64,000 nucleotides of DNA, taken from assembly GCA_022828595.1 (NCBI GenBank), contig JAKGHH010000008.1, positions 26,280,378-26,344,377 on the forward strand, in the 5' to 3' direction. Shown piece after piece: positions 21,420 to 34,620 of this stretch. The translations under genes and the position numbers were made by a program. Position 1 is the first letter of the stretch. Every line of letters begins with the position of its first letter. The notes under the pieces were generated by a model. It saw only the letters and a program-made list of their open reading frames with translations, did no database searches and was not told the origin of the DNA. This DNA is from Nelumbo lutea (taxonomy: Eukaryota > Streptophyta > Magnoliopsida > Proteales > Nelumbonaceae).

Positions 21420-22620
21420 TTACTTGATCTTGCCATTCATCCATCAGAGATTTCATTTCAGCATGCCTAACATTACAACAATTCATCCATCGTTGCTTGT
21501 TACTCTCAAAATCATAGATCTCGACACCACTCCCAATGCACCCAAACCTCACCAAAACTTTCGTCAACCACTTGATTGACAATCCAACAAATTTCAGGCC
21601 CAAAAATACCATGTAGTACCCCCTAAGCTTACCAAAACATCCATCGACGTTCTGATCAACCATCCACCAAATTTCAAACCTTAAAATGACCATTTTACCC
21701 TTTGTCCAAAAAGATTTTAAACCAACGATCCTCATTGGCCACCACTCTCCAAATCCAAGATTTCAATCATGACACCTCCCCCAAGAAACTCAAACCCTAT
21801 CAAAACTCCATCAACTTCCTAATTAACCATCCAGACAATTTCAAACATTAAAATTACCTTTTTACCCTTTATCCAAAAAGATTTCAAATTGACAATCCTT
21901 ATTGGTCGTCACACCTCGAATCCATGATTTCCATCACGACACACTAGCCAAGGCCTTTGAACTTTACCGAAACCCTCATCAGCCTTCTAATCGACCATCT
22001 ATCAAATTTCAAATTTCAAAATGACTATTTTACCTTTCACTTGGAAAGATTCCATATGGACCATCCTCATCACCCGATACGCTCCATATTCAAGTTATCT
22101 GCCACAACACATCCCTCAAAACCCCACCAAAACCTCTCGATTGACGATCCTTCACATTTCATACATTAAAATGACCATTTTACCCCTCATCGAGAAAGAG
22201 TCCAAATATATGGCTTTCATTGGCTACTACACTCCTATTTCAAGATCTACATTGTGGTACACCCTTTATACACCTAGACCATGCCATGACCTTCTTAAAC
22301 ACCTGAACAAGCACTCCTCTACTTTTTAAATCCAAAATGACCATTTTAGCCTTCCATCATGAAAAATCCCAATTTGACGGCCCCCTATTGCGCGACACAC
22401 TCCAAGTCACAATTTCTCACTCTTGTACACCCCTCAAGGCCATCAAACCCCATCATTCCCTTTTCTGACACCTTAAAACCCCCTTGAAAAATGTTGTTAC
22501 AAAATTTCCCATGTTACCCCTCCATCTACGAAGATTCCAATTCATGCGATCTTATTGTTCGATATAAACCCTAACATCTTGAGTTTTAACCCCAACCTTT
22601 GAGTTATAGTCTTCATACCC
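21420..22620. repeat. Tandem array, about 167-bp unit, six to seven diverged copies
   Basis: The word 'aaaatgaccattttaccc' and variants returns at 21683, 21850, 22018, 22168, 22334 and about 22499: spacings 167, 168, 150, 166 and 165. Each unit also holds 'gaccatccaccaaatttcaaa'-like words and 'aaaaagattccaatttgac' words. Several units keep partly open frames, but these follow the repeat, not a protein family. Confidence 0.8.
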
Positions 22621-22769
22621 CTTGGACTTGCCTCTCATTGCTAGAAAACCCCTTTTTGTTTTTTTCATTTAAGTCCTTGCACATTTCTAGAACTCACCTA
22701 GAACCCCCTATCTACCTTGAATGCATTCTTAGCCAGAGATCCAAATCACCTTGCTTCTCCACCCTAGGA
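22621..22769. other. Junction between the two tandem arrays
   Basis: Short spacer with no repeat word from either array that I can align, and no gene. Confidence 0.4.
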
Positions 22770-23640
22770 TAGGCCTAACACTCACTTTAGCACCCCAAAA
22801 TCATAAATTTTAAAACCCTAGCCGCCCCCTCTTGTTTTGCCTCCTAATTTTGAATTTTAAAATTTAAATCCCCATCTTCTAGATATTAAATGAGGGGGGA
22901 AAGAATGAATGATTTAAGGAGCCTTGTCTAGGAAGCCCCCATCCCTTAGATTAGCACAAACAGATCCCAACCCTCCATCTTTTTAAGCCTCACACTCACT
23001 TTAGCACCCCAAAACTCTAAATTTTAAAACCCTAGCCGCCTCCTCTTGTTTTGCCTCTTAAATTTGAATTTTGAAATTTAAATCCCCCTCTTCTAGAAAT
23101 TAAATGAGGGATGCCAAGAATAAGTGATTTAAGGAGCTTTGTCTATGAAACCCCCATCCCTTAGATTAGTACAAAGAGATTTTAACCATCTATCTTTTTA
23201 AACCTCACATTCACTTTAGCACCTAAAACCCTAAATTTAAAAACCCTAACCACCCCCTCTTGTTTTGCCTCATAATTTTGAATTTTGAAATTTAAATCCC
23301 CATCTTCTAAACATTAAATGAGAGGGGACAAGAATGAGTGATTTAAGTAGCCTTGTCTAGAAAGCCCACATCCCTTAGATTAGTACAAAGAGATTTCAAC
23401 CCTCCATCTTTTTAAGCATCACACTCACTTTAGCACCTAAAACCCTAGCTGCCCTCTCTTGTTTTGCCTCTTAATTTTGAATTTTGAAATTCAAATTCCC
23501 CTCTTCTAGACATTAATTTAGAAGGGACAATAATGAATGATTTAAGGATCATTGTCTATAAAGCCCCCATCCCTTAGATTAACACAAAGAAATCTCAACC
23601 CTCCATCTCCATCTTTTTAAGCCTCACACTCAATCACCAA
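22770..23640. repeat. Tandem array, about 214-bp unit, four copies
   Basis: 'cactcactttagcacc' returns at 22779, 22993, 23208, 23422 and in truncated form at 23627: spacings 214, 215, 214 and 205. Each unit contains 'ctcttgttttgcctc', 'aattttgaattttgaaattt' and 'cccatcccttagatta'. Units differ by only a few per cent to about ten per cent by eye, so this array is younger or better homogenised than its 167-bp neighbour. No coding. Confidence 0.85.
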
Positions 23641-24780
23641 AAAATGGTAACCAAGACCCATCCTAACTAAAAACCCTCCATTGGATCCTAACCCAACCCA
23701 TCTAGTCCCAACCGTAAAGCCTAAGAAAAAATAATAAAAGAAAAGAGAAAAAAATGTAGATAAACTTAACCAAACCAACCAAAAGGGGGACTTTTCATTC
23801 TCTCTCACTCTCTCCATTCTCACACACCTCTCCCACTCTTCCCACCGAACTCTCACACCCCATCTTCTTCTTCCTTCTTTCATCCCTAACCCCCAAAAAC
23901 TTCCATGAACGAACCATTTACACTCAAATCGTTTGCACTGCAATGATTTTGCATTAGTCCAAATTTATTTGCATTGCAACCAAACACAGCACAATTACCC
24001 TTTCTTCTAAAGATATTGTCGGTGTGAAAAAATCAGTTCTAACTTATAAAAGGTAACCTTCGCCAATCAAGTAATGGAGGTTAACGGCCAGGATAGACTT
24101 GATTACCAATTTACCATATTCTAAGGTACTCCCTGTTCATCGTTCGGTCACAGGCACTGATTTTGAGAATGTTAGAGATGGCAGTATGGCACTGATTCTG
24201 AGATTCCGACAACGTTAGAAATGAGTTCATTTAAAAATTAGTTTTCATCGATCCTAAAAAGGCTAATTCTATTATTTCTGTTAGAGGCTGTTTGAGCAGT
24301 TCAGCACAATACCCCCATTTTGCCAGCATGCACAGTTGCATGTTCCTTCCAATTTACAGTATAACCTAAGCCTGAGAAAATCCATTGTTTGGATTTCCCA
24401 AAATTCAAAAAGGACAAAAAAGGACAATAGTTTCTCAACATGGTTTGGCAATTTTCCAAAATTTTCTAGAGTTTTCAAACTTCAAAGTAACCTTGGTCTC
24501 GCTACTGTCAGTTGCCATGCGTAGCAGCAATGGGTCACCATCCAAAGACCCATTAACTACCTGCCATGCTTATTTATGGCCTTGAATAAGATTAATCAAC
24601 CCAGATTTTCTTTTCTTTTCATTTGAAATTCACCCACCTTAGAATGCTATTTATGAATAAATCTACAGACCCAGAACTATCTACAAATACCCTGATCACA
24701 ACCCATTATCATTCCATAAGATAGATATCAAACAGTTTTCTTGCACAATAGAGCACACTCTTGCGAATAGTTTGATACAA
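23641..24780 (+). promoter_or_regulatory. Duplicated upstream block of copy C
   Basis: From about 23915 on, this matches 2073-2960 upstream of copy A closely ('ttgcattgcaaccaaacaca' at 23974/2131; 'ccattaactacctgcc' at 24549/2725). Before 23915 there is anonymous sequence with GA-rich minus-strand coding artefacts. No gene. Confidence 0.7.
24682..24689 (+). promoter_or_regulatory. TATA-like box of copy C (TACAAATA)
   Basis: Same position and same T-to-C variant as copy A, 101 bp before the start codon. Confidence 0.55.
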
Positions 24781-24782
24781 AA

Positions 24783-25328
24783 ATGGCTAAGTTTTTCGGC
24801 TGCTTCTTCTTCCTCCTCCTAGTCCTCTCAGGTTTGTTGTACTTTCCTCATTTTCACTTGTTTGTATCTGTTTATCCATACGTTTGTGGTCATTTCTATA
24901 ATACATGAATACATCTTTCTGTATCAACATCAAAAAACAACTAGCTATTCGCAAAGGTTGCAAGCTACACTTCCCCCACACTATGTTGCAGCCATGGTTA
25001 CATCACAGTGCACCAGATAACATCAAATGGTGAAACCTTTAACAGTCCAATATGTTGTTATTCTTTCTTTTATTTTATGTGTATTGATATTTATTTACTT
25101 ATTTATTTTTTTGATATTCATTAATTTGCTATGGTTGTTGCAGTTGCATCAGTATTGCCCAGTTCGGATGCTCTGGACGCTGACCATTGTAGGAAAACTC
25201 TTTTTAGTCCGGGTGAGTGTAATCTCCCAGCATGCAAGTCCTGGTGCACCAGATACTTTGATGGCGAAGCTACTTGCTATAAAAGTGAAGAATCTTCCTC
25301 CAATGCCTGTGTCTGTGTCTATTGCTAA
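24783..25328 (+). CDS. Defensin-like secreted cysteine-rich peptide, copy C (intact, two exons)
   Basis: Exon 1 24783-24831, a 312-bp phase-1 intron, exon 2 25144-25328, giving 77 residues. The signal peptide (residues 1-19) is that of copy A minus one residue. Cysteines at 32, 42, 47, 51, 61, 72, 74 and 77 keep the same C-x9-C-x4-C-x3-C-x9-C-x10-C-x1-C-x2-C frame. Relative to A, 16 mature-region codons change the amino acid and only four substitutions in exon 2 are silent, while introns and flanks are nearly the same. 'KSWC', 'EATC' and 'CVCVYC' are kept around the cysteines. It is the younger sister of A, and its role is presumably the same class of extracellular defence or signalling peptide with a different surface. 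Confidence 0.85.
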
Positions 25329-25371
25329 TTAGGTTGAATAATCTCTTTCGTTTTTGTTAGTGATTCTATGT

Positions 25372-25377
25372 AATAAA
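25372..25377 (+). terminator. Polyadenylation signal AATAAA of copy C
   Basis: 44 bp after the stop, in the shared 'tatgtaataaaggcag' context. Confidence 0.7.
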
Positions 25378-25439
25378 GGCAGTTCTCTGCTCCTTGTACT
25401 GTTTCTTCATCATCAATCAATCTAAGTGGAGCTCTTTAA

Positions 25440-26160
25440 TTTCTTTTGGCGAAAATAAAGAAAAATAAATAGGAATTGCAGCATATAATTAATTGTATAT
25501 TAAATAATAGAGTGGCATTGCCTTCTTCTACTCTAACCTACTCCATGCCTTCTCCCGGAGTAGCTACTGGCAGACCTTCGCCTTGGCCCTGTGTCCCATG
25601 AGCCTCTGGTCTCATAACCTTCATCTTCTATAGCCTCTCACTTGTAGTGGCAACAGGAAGCCTCATGCTTGCTACAACCTTCTTTGTCATGACCTCCTCC
25701 TTGTCTTTCTTCTTGGTGGCAAATGTTACCGTCGATCTTCATTTGAGCTTAATCTATGGGCTTATTTGGTGTGTCTTTCCACATGGTTTTCAGCTGTTTA
25801 CAAGCCACGAAGACCGATTTTCGGTCTATTACCATTTAGTGCACGGAAGATCTAACCGCCAAAAGATGGAATACCGAAAAGACACAAGAAGCCCATTTTG
25901 GGCTGATTTCGGAAAACTTCAAGTGAAGCTACTTGCGTCTTTTGTGTTTTAATTTTGTGTGGAAAGACATGCATCTACCAAATATACTTCGGACTACTCA
26001 AATCTTCATGCAAAAGCTCAATACATTTTTTGCATGTCAGAACTATCAGAAGATCTTCCTAAAATGACATACCAAATGGGCCCTATATCTACATAGGCAA
26101 TCAGATATAGATAATAGTATACTACACCTAACAGCCTACAAGAACCTATCAACAATGGCT
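25440..26160. repeat. Duplicated 3' block of copy C containing retroelement remnant and a MITE
   Basis: Matches 3600-4320 downstream of copy A, with a deletion after 'ccatgccttctcc' (25546-25555) relative to A. It carries the 'gagcctctggtctcataacc' remnant also seen at 61490. A MITE (25758-26083) interrupts it. No gene. Confidence 0.6.
25758..26083. mobile_element. MITE with 3-bp target-site duplication (PIF/Harbinger-like)
   Basis: The 326-bp insert has imperfect inverted ends, GGGCTTATTTGGTGTGTC and the reverse of GACATACCAAATGGGCCC, flanked by TAT on both sides (25755-25757, 26084-26086). The copy A block keeps the empty site 'aatctatatctagatagg' at 4264. A 3-bp duplication and GGGC-starting ends suit PIF/Harbinger-type elements. 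It carries no transposase. Confidence 0.75.
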
Positions 26161-29383
<3,223 letters not shown>

Positions 29384-29392
29384 TTTCTATTA

Positions 29393-29837
29393 AGTCATTT
29401 ACTAGAACACACCTTATAGTTTTACATATTTACTTAAACCTACCTTATAATTTTATTTTACTAAAACATCCCATATATTTTACAACTTATTTACTTAATC
29501 AACATTTCATTAAGGAGAGTTTGTTTTGCCGTTACGCCCATGATTTTATATTCCAAAAATACCCTTAACACTTTTTTGTACTGAAAACAAAATTGACCAA
29601 ATATAACCAATGGAGTGGTTGTCCATGTCTTATTAAGGGAAAAATGTTACTTTTATTTTCATTTGATTAAGTTTATTTAAATGAACATTAGGGTCAACAC
29701 TATCATTTTTCACTATCATCTAAGGAATATTGATTAAATCCATTGCAAATTATAAGTGGTGTTTTAGTAAAATGCTAATTATAGGGTAAATGTTAGTAAA
29801 TCCATGAAACTATAAGAGGTATTTTAGTAAATGACCA
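29393..29837. mobile_element. Mutator-like MITE with long inverted ends and 9-bp target-site duplication
   Basis: The first and last 80-90 bp are inverted copies, e.g. 'gtcatttactagaacaca' against the reverse of 'tattttagtaaatgacc', and both contain 'cttatagttt' and 'ttttactaaaaca' words. TTTCTATTA flanks it exactly (29384-29392 and 29838-29846). Long inverted ends with a 9-bp duplication are the hallmark of Mutator-like elements. It has no transposase and is non-autonomous. Confidence 0.85.
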
Positions 29838-29889
29838 TTTCTATTATTTATCTTTCACTTAATAAATCATGTTCATCGCACGGGTCTCC

Positions 29890-30578
29890 ACTAGTACCAA
29901 TCATTAAAACATGAACCTGATACTCTCAAGTTCGTATTGATGCATATCAATATAGGTGATATTTTTCATTTTGGTTTTTTTAATCTTATATGTATTAGAG
30001 GGATACTGTTAAAGTTTTAAAACCCCCAACATTTTCTTATTAGTGTATCATGCATTTCAGGATCCATTGATATGGATATGGTACACCCAATGTTTTAATC
30101 CTTGCCTACTACAAATGCACACCCCTCCTAAATGGCCATTTTCCAAAGTTTTCAAACTTCAAAGTAACCTTGGCCTTGCTACAGCCAGTTACCATACGTA
30201 GCAGAAATGGGTCACCATCCTTGTCTGACTGTTTTTCCGGTATGGGCTATTAAATTATATATAACACAAAGAGTCAAAGACCCATTAACTATTTAGCTGA
30301 ATTGGGTATGTAGATGGACCCATAGCTGAAATGGGTCAACATCCTCACCAACAAGTTGATCCACAAATTACTTAATTGGGTAAGTAGCTGGACCCATATT
30401 CTTAATAAGATATGTTAGCTGGACCCATTTGATACACAGTTTTTTCTTCTTTTTTACTTTTGAATACTTCTACAGACCCAGACCTCTATAAATACCCCCA
30501 CAAGTCTTCATCAATCCATAAGATATATACACTTTTCTTGCAAAATATAACACACTCGGCAAATGGGTTGATACAGAG
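29890..30578 (+). promoter_or_regulatory. Upstream block of copy D
   Basis: 'caaacttcaaagtaaccttg' (30155), 'agaaatgggtcaccatcc' (30200) and 'aattgggtaagtagctggac' (30375) align with the other copies, most closely copy F (43510-43700). 29900-30110 is anonymous. TATA box listed separately. Confidence 0.6.
30487..30494 (+). promoter_or_regulatory. TATA box of copy D (TATAAATA)
   Basis: Consensus box 92 bp before the start codon, in 'cctctataaatacccccaca'. Confidence 0.65.
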
Positions 30579-31879
30579 ATGGCTAAGTTTTACCGCTGCT
30601 TCTTCTTCGTCCTCCTAGTCCTCTCAGGTTTCTTAAACTATCCTCATTTTCATTAGTTTGTCTCTGTTTATCCATAAGTTTATGATCTTTCTGTACCAAC
30701 ATCAAAAAACGACTTGCTATATATTTGCAAAGGTTTCAAGCTAAACTTCTCCCACACTGTTACAGCCATGGTTAAATCACATGGTGAAACTTCAACAGTT
30801 CAATAATATCGTTGTTCTTTCTTTTATTTTAAGTAGGGAAATTGTCTAAAACTCATCATGAGTTTTTAACATTTCTCTTAAACTCACCATAACTTTTCAA
30901 AATGTCTAAAACTCACCATGTCACTAACTTTATGTTAAGCAGACTAACGAGTGGTAATATATTACTCTTTTAACCATTATAGAAAAAATATAAAATATAT
31001 ACAAAATAAACTAACGAATGTTAATATATTACTATTTTAATATTTAGACACGAAAAAAATGAAAAAGTTCAACAAATTATTTTCAAATATAAAATACATA
31101 AAAACATGAAAATTACAAAAATATAAAACATTATAGAAATTGCAAACAAAATAAAAAATTACTTTCAAATTTAAGAAAATATAGGAATTGAAAGACAAAA
31201 TCAAAAAATAAAAATTGTAGAAAAAACATAAAAAATTATAGAAAAATACAGAAATTGTAAATAAATAACAAGAATTACAGGAAAATTTATAGGTTGTAGA
31301 AAATAGAAAGATGTAAAAAAAGTAGAAATTATAAAAAACATTGGAAATTATAAAAAACATTAGAAAATGCAAAAAATAACAAGATAATTGAAAACTAAAA
31401 AAGACCATTTATCCTCTAACTCACCATTCAAGGGTAATTTGGTCATGAAAATTGTTATTTATGTTTTCATGGACACTTCTGTTAAGAATCATTAACGATG
31501 CACTAACAGAATGTGAGTTTTGAAAAATAAAAATTTACTGACATGGTGAGTTTTAGTTTTGAAAAGTTATGATGAGTTTAAGAGAAATGTTGAAAATTCA
31601 TGGTGAGTTTTAGACAATTTCCCTTTTAAGTATTATTGATATCTTTCTTTCTTGATATTTATTTGCTTATTGTATAAACGATGTATGGTTGTTGCAGTTG
31701 CTTCAAGGTTACCTAGTTCGGATGCTCTAGGCGGTTCTTGTATGAGACTTCCTTATCTGTTGTTGGGTAAATGTAATCTCGCTGAATGCACGTCCTGATG
31801 CACCAAAAAATACGGTGGAAAGGCTAGTTGTTATGACAATGTATTTTATCATGCCTGTATATGTGACTATTGCACTTGA
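30579..31879 (+). pseudogene. Defensin-like peptide gene copy D, premature stop
   Basis: Exon 1 30579-30627 ('MAKFYRCFFF' start), a 1070-bp phase-1 intron enlarged by a 788-bp element, exon 2 31698-31879. All eight cysteine codons are present with the spacing of copy F (x10, x4, x3, x9, x8, x1, x2). The invariant Trp codon before the fourth cysteine, TGG in every intact copy, is TGA at 31796-31798, ending the peptide after 'CNLAECTS' with only three cysteines. Splice sites, TATA and poly(A) signals are intact, so loss is recent and by a single base. A sequencing error or readthrough is the alternative. Sister of copy F. Confidence 0.85.
30836..31623. mobile_element. Mutator-like MITE in the intron of copy D
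   Basis: The 788-bp element has long inverted ends starting GGGAAATTGTCTAAAACTCA and repeating 'aaactcacca' words. TTTTAAGTA flanks it exactly (30827-30835 and 31624-31632). Copy G has the empty site 'ttttattttaagtattattg' near 58684. The A-rich interior gives a long minus-strand frame of Phe/Tyr/Asn, a composition artefact. Copy F has the same insertion at the same base. Confidence 0.9.
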
Positions 31880-31885
31880 GAATGA

Positions 31886-31974
31886 GGAAGGAGTACAAAT
31901 GCAACTACGTAGAGTGCAAAACCTTATATTTTGTATGTATTTATGCTGTACATATTTGCATTTGCACTACTTCC
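31886..31974. mobile_element. Very short inverted-repeat element (89 bp) in the 3' region of copy D
   Basis: Its ends are GGAAGGAGTACAAATGCAA and the reverse of TTGCATTTGCACTACTTCC, with 16-17 of 19 matching. It is present at the same place in copy F (45200-45288) and absent from A, B, C, E and G. The target-site duplication is unclear. Confidence 0.6.
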
Positions 31975-32020
31975 AAGCTGAGCCTAAGTTGAATAATCTC
32001 TTTCATTAGCGATTGTATGT

Positions 32021-32026
32021 AATAAA
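32021..32026 (+). terminator. Polyadenylation signal AATAAA of copy D
   Basis: Shared 'tatgtaataaaggcagcc' context, now 142 bp past the ancestral stop because of the 89-bp insert. Confidence 0.6.
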
Positions 32027-32049
32027 GGCAGCCACTCTGCTCCTTTTAT

Positions 32050-33606
32050 TGTTTCTTCATCAATCTAAGTGGAGCTCTTTAATTTCTTTTGGCAAAAATA
32101 TATAAATAAATAGGAATTGCAGAGTATAATTTCTCTTTACTGTCTTTCCTCAAAGTAAAGGGATATTAAATAAAAGAGTGGCATTGCTACTTGGATGATC
32201 GGGTTCAAATATTGAAAACAATCTCTTTGTCTGCCTGGGTAAGGCTATAACCATTGATAACTACTGATGATTGTATAGTTGTTTACTTATCTGGTGTAAA
32301 TATTCAATTCAAACTCAAACTCTTATAACTCTATATAAGCAATACAATTTCCGCTCGCTAAGTGTGTGATTACTATCAACCACTGAATCAGTGTTTATAC
32401 TATTATTGTTAGGTTACTGAGAGTGTACCTTATAAAGCATCACTGTGTGTCCATCATCAGGCCTCAAAATTGAGATGATCCTTGGTTTAAATCAAGATAA
32501 GACAAACATAATCAGTCTCACAAAATTGATACTGCCCAAAACATCAAAAACCATGGGGAGAGAAGTCACTTTCTGATTTTTATGTTTACTCCCCACCATG
32601 TGCAGTTCTGAGTAGGTTTCTTGTGTTAGAATGTATCTGCAAAACAAGGTCAAAATAGTATGCAAAATTTGACCCTACATTATTCACACGGGTATTTCCG
32701 TATTTATGTTACCGTGTATGCATTCTCAGAGGAACTCAAATTAGGAAAGCATTGAAAAACCTAATTTGGTGATATAAAATCTAATCTGTTCACTAAGGTC
32801 GTATCTATTGAATTGAGAATAGTGAAGTCTTGAGTCTGGTTTTGATTTTTTATCTAGAATCTCCATATTAGTTTATTGTTTAAGCACTTGTGCATATGGT
32901 CCTATTTGTCTTTGTAAATGCTCTTCAACAATCAACATCAATCAATAGGAAGTCTTGAGTCTGGTTTTGATTTCTTATCTAGAATCTCCATATTAGTTTA
33001 TTGCTTAAGCCAACCCACAAAAAACATCTACATAAATTACAGGTTGGATGTAGCTGATCATCTCTCTCTCTCATATCAAGATAACTACAATTGAAGTAAA
33101 AACTGTATTAGATCTAGCTATCTAAGTTGTTCACACAGTCAAAATTAATTACCCAACAAAACAACTACTCAAATAGATGTATTAGAAGGACAACTGAGCT
33201 TTAACTTATAACAGAGTACGGTAAAGGTACCAAGCCATTTACTTTGGCTTTGTATATATTTACTAGTGGAATCTCGATAACCTTAAGGTTAGATAAGAAA
33301 TTTTAAAGCTTACTGCTTTTCAGTATATATTTAAAACTAATCTTATATTTCCCGACTTTTATAAAATATTGAAGATCAAATCTTTTATTTATCAAAAAGC
33401 AATTTCCTGAAGAGAAGTTGTGATGCTCAATGAGAATGGAGTGATACTGTGCATATGAAATATTTAGTTGATTGGACATGGGCTTAGTGGTACACCCACG
33501 TTGATCCAACTTAGAGGTTCTGGTATGGATAATCCTTGTTTCATATTTTGATTTTGGGTTGAAACTGACATGTACTGAACCTAATCCACTGGCATGGTGA
33601 CTTATG
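32050..33606. other. 3' flank of copy D, then unassigned DNA
   Basis: 32040-32230 matches the 3' flank of copies E and F ('ttcttttggcaaaaatatat'). Beyond that I see no gene. A block of about 60 bp ('gaagtcttgagtctggttt' to 'catattagtttattg') is duplicated at 32824 and 32948. Confidence 0.5.
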
Positions 33607-33735
33607 GGTTGTGAGGGTGGTAATTTTATGGGTTTTTCAGTAGTGTTGTTTAGGTTGTGAGGGTTGTAATTTTATGGGTTTTTCAGTAGTGTTGTTTAGG
33701 TTGTGAGGGTTGTAATTTTATGGGTTTTTTGTAAT
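33607..33735. repeat. Minisatellite, 46-bp unit, nearly three copies
   Basis: 'ggttgtgagggt(t/g)gtaatt' restarts at 33607, 33653 and 33699. The repeats are near identical, so the expansion is recent. It lies directly before the subtilase remnant. Confidence 0.8.
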
Positions 33736-33756
33736 CTAGTTACTGGTTACTAGTAA

Positions 33757-34153
33757 TGTCAAAGTTTCCACTTTGACTGGTTGCCTGCTGCCACTAAATC
33801 TGCTCTTATGACTACTGGTAGACATTTTCTCTCTATGTTTGATAATCAGACATATTAATTTCATCTTGAGATTCATTTATATATTATGTGAAACTTGATT
33901 AATCTAACACAATTAAAACTTCCTTATTTGTATAGCTCAGCCCATGAGTGCTGATCAGAAAGACACTGAATTTGCTTATGGTGTTCAGAAACCAAACCCT
34001 GGCTTGATTTATGATGCCCATATAGGTGATTACATACAAATGCTCTGCAATATCAGCTATGACTCGAAGAGGGTTAGGCTTATATCAGGTAACAACAGCA
34101 GTTGCCCAAAGGCGAGTAGTAAAGGTTCAGCTAAGGATCTAAATTACCCTTAA
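33757..34153 (+). pseudogene. Subtilisin-like serine protease (subtilase) remnant, two exon fragments
   Basis: The first fragment (to 33817) reads 'FHFDWLPAATKSALMTT', the helix after the catalytic Ser in plant subtilases (family 'HPDWSPAAIKSALMTT'). It ends at a good GT donor (33818). The second starts after 'tatag' at 33936 and reads 'AQPMSADQKDTEFAYG', 'PGLIYDAHIGDYIQMLC', 'ISGNNSSCPK' and 'KDLNYP', the stretch between the Ser helix and the fibronectin-III-like domain. The phase-1 junction restores 'MTTAQPMS'. The 'GHINP' segment after 'FAYG' is shortened, the frame ends at TAA after 'DLNYP', and catalytic Asp, His and Ser regions are absent. It is a decayed fragment. Confidence 0.8.
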
Positions 34154-34620
34154 TGGGACTTTATGTAGCTGATACATTTTTGTTTTATCTATCATACTGC
34201 AATTTGAGAGAGAGAGAGGGGTTTTTGTAAATCAAATGTTTTGAATTTTGACAATGAATGACGTAATTTGTAAATTAAATGTTTTGAATTTTTAATGGAG
34301 AATGAACTTTTTAAATTTTATTTGTAATTTATGTTTTTATTTTTGTATTTCATTTCAATTTAGATGAGTGTAGAGAAAACAAGTTATTTGAAGTAAATTA
34401 GAAATAAATCTTAAAAAATACAGATTACACAAAAATAAATATATAGATTTAGCGGTAGTCACGACTTCTGCTAAAGATGTCCTTGACTGCAGCTAAAGAT
34501 CACGTGTCAAACTTATAGTGGCACCTTTTTTTTTTTTTACGGGCAGCTGAGAAAACGGCCACTAGAACTTCTAGTGACACTTCATTTAGCTGCAGTTTGC
34601 CGACTGCCATTAACTTTTTA
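34154..34620. repeat. AT-rich DNA with 'taaagat'/'gcagctaaa' inverted words
   Basis: 34440-34620 carries short inverted words ('tagcggtagtcacgac', 'cttgactgcagctaaag', 'ctagtgacacttcatttagc') of the kind found at ends of plant DNA transposons, loosely like 18270-18590. No gene. Confidence 0.4.

Noticed and set aside
31037..31408. Long minus-strand Phe/Tyr/Asn-rich frame in the intron of copy D (and 44350-44649 in F)
   Set aside because: It is the A-rich interior of a Mutator-like MITE with repeated 'aaaaattatag' words; low complexity and no domain.
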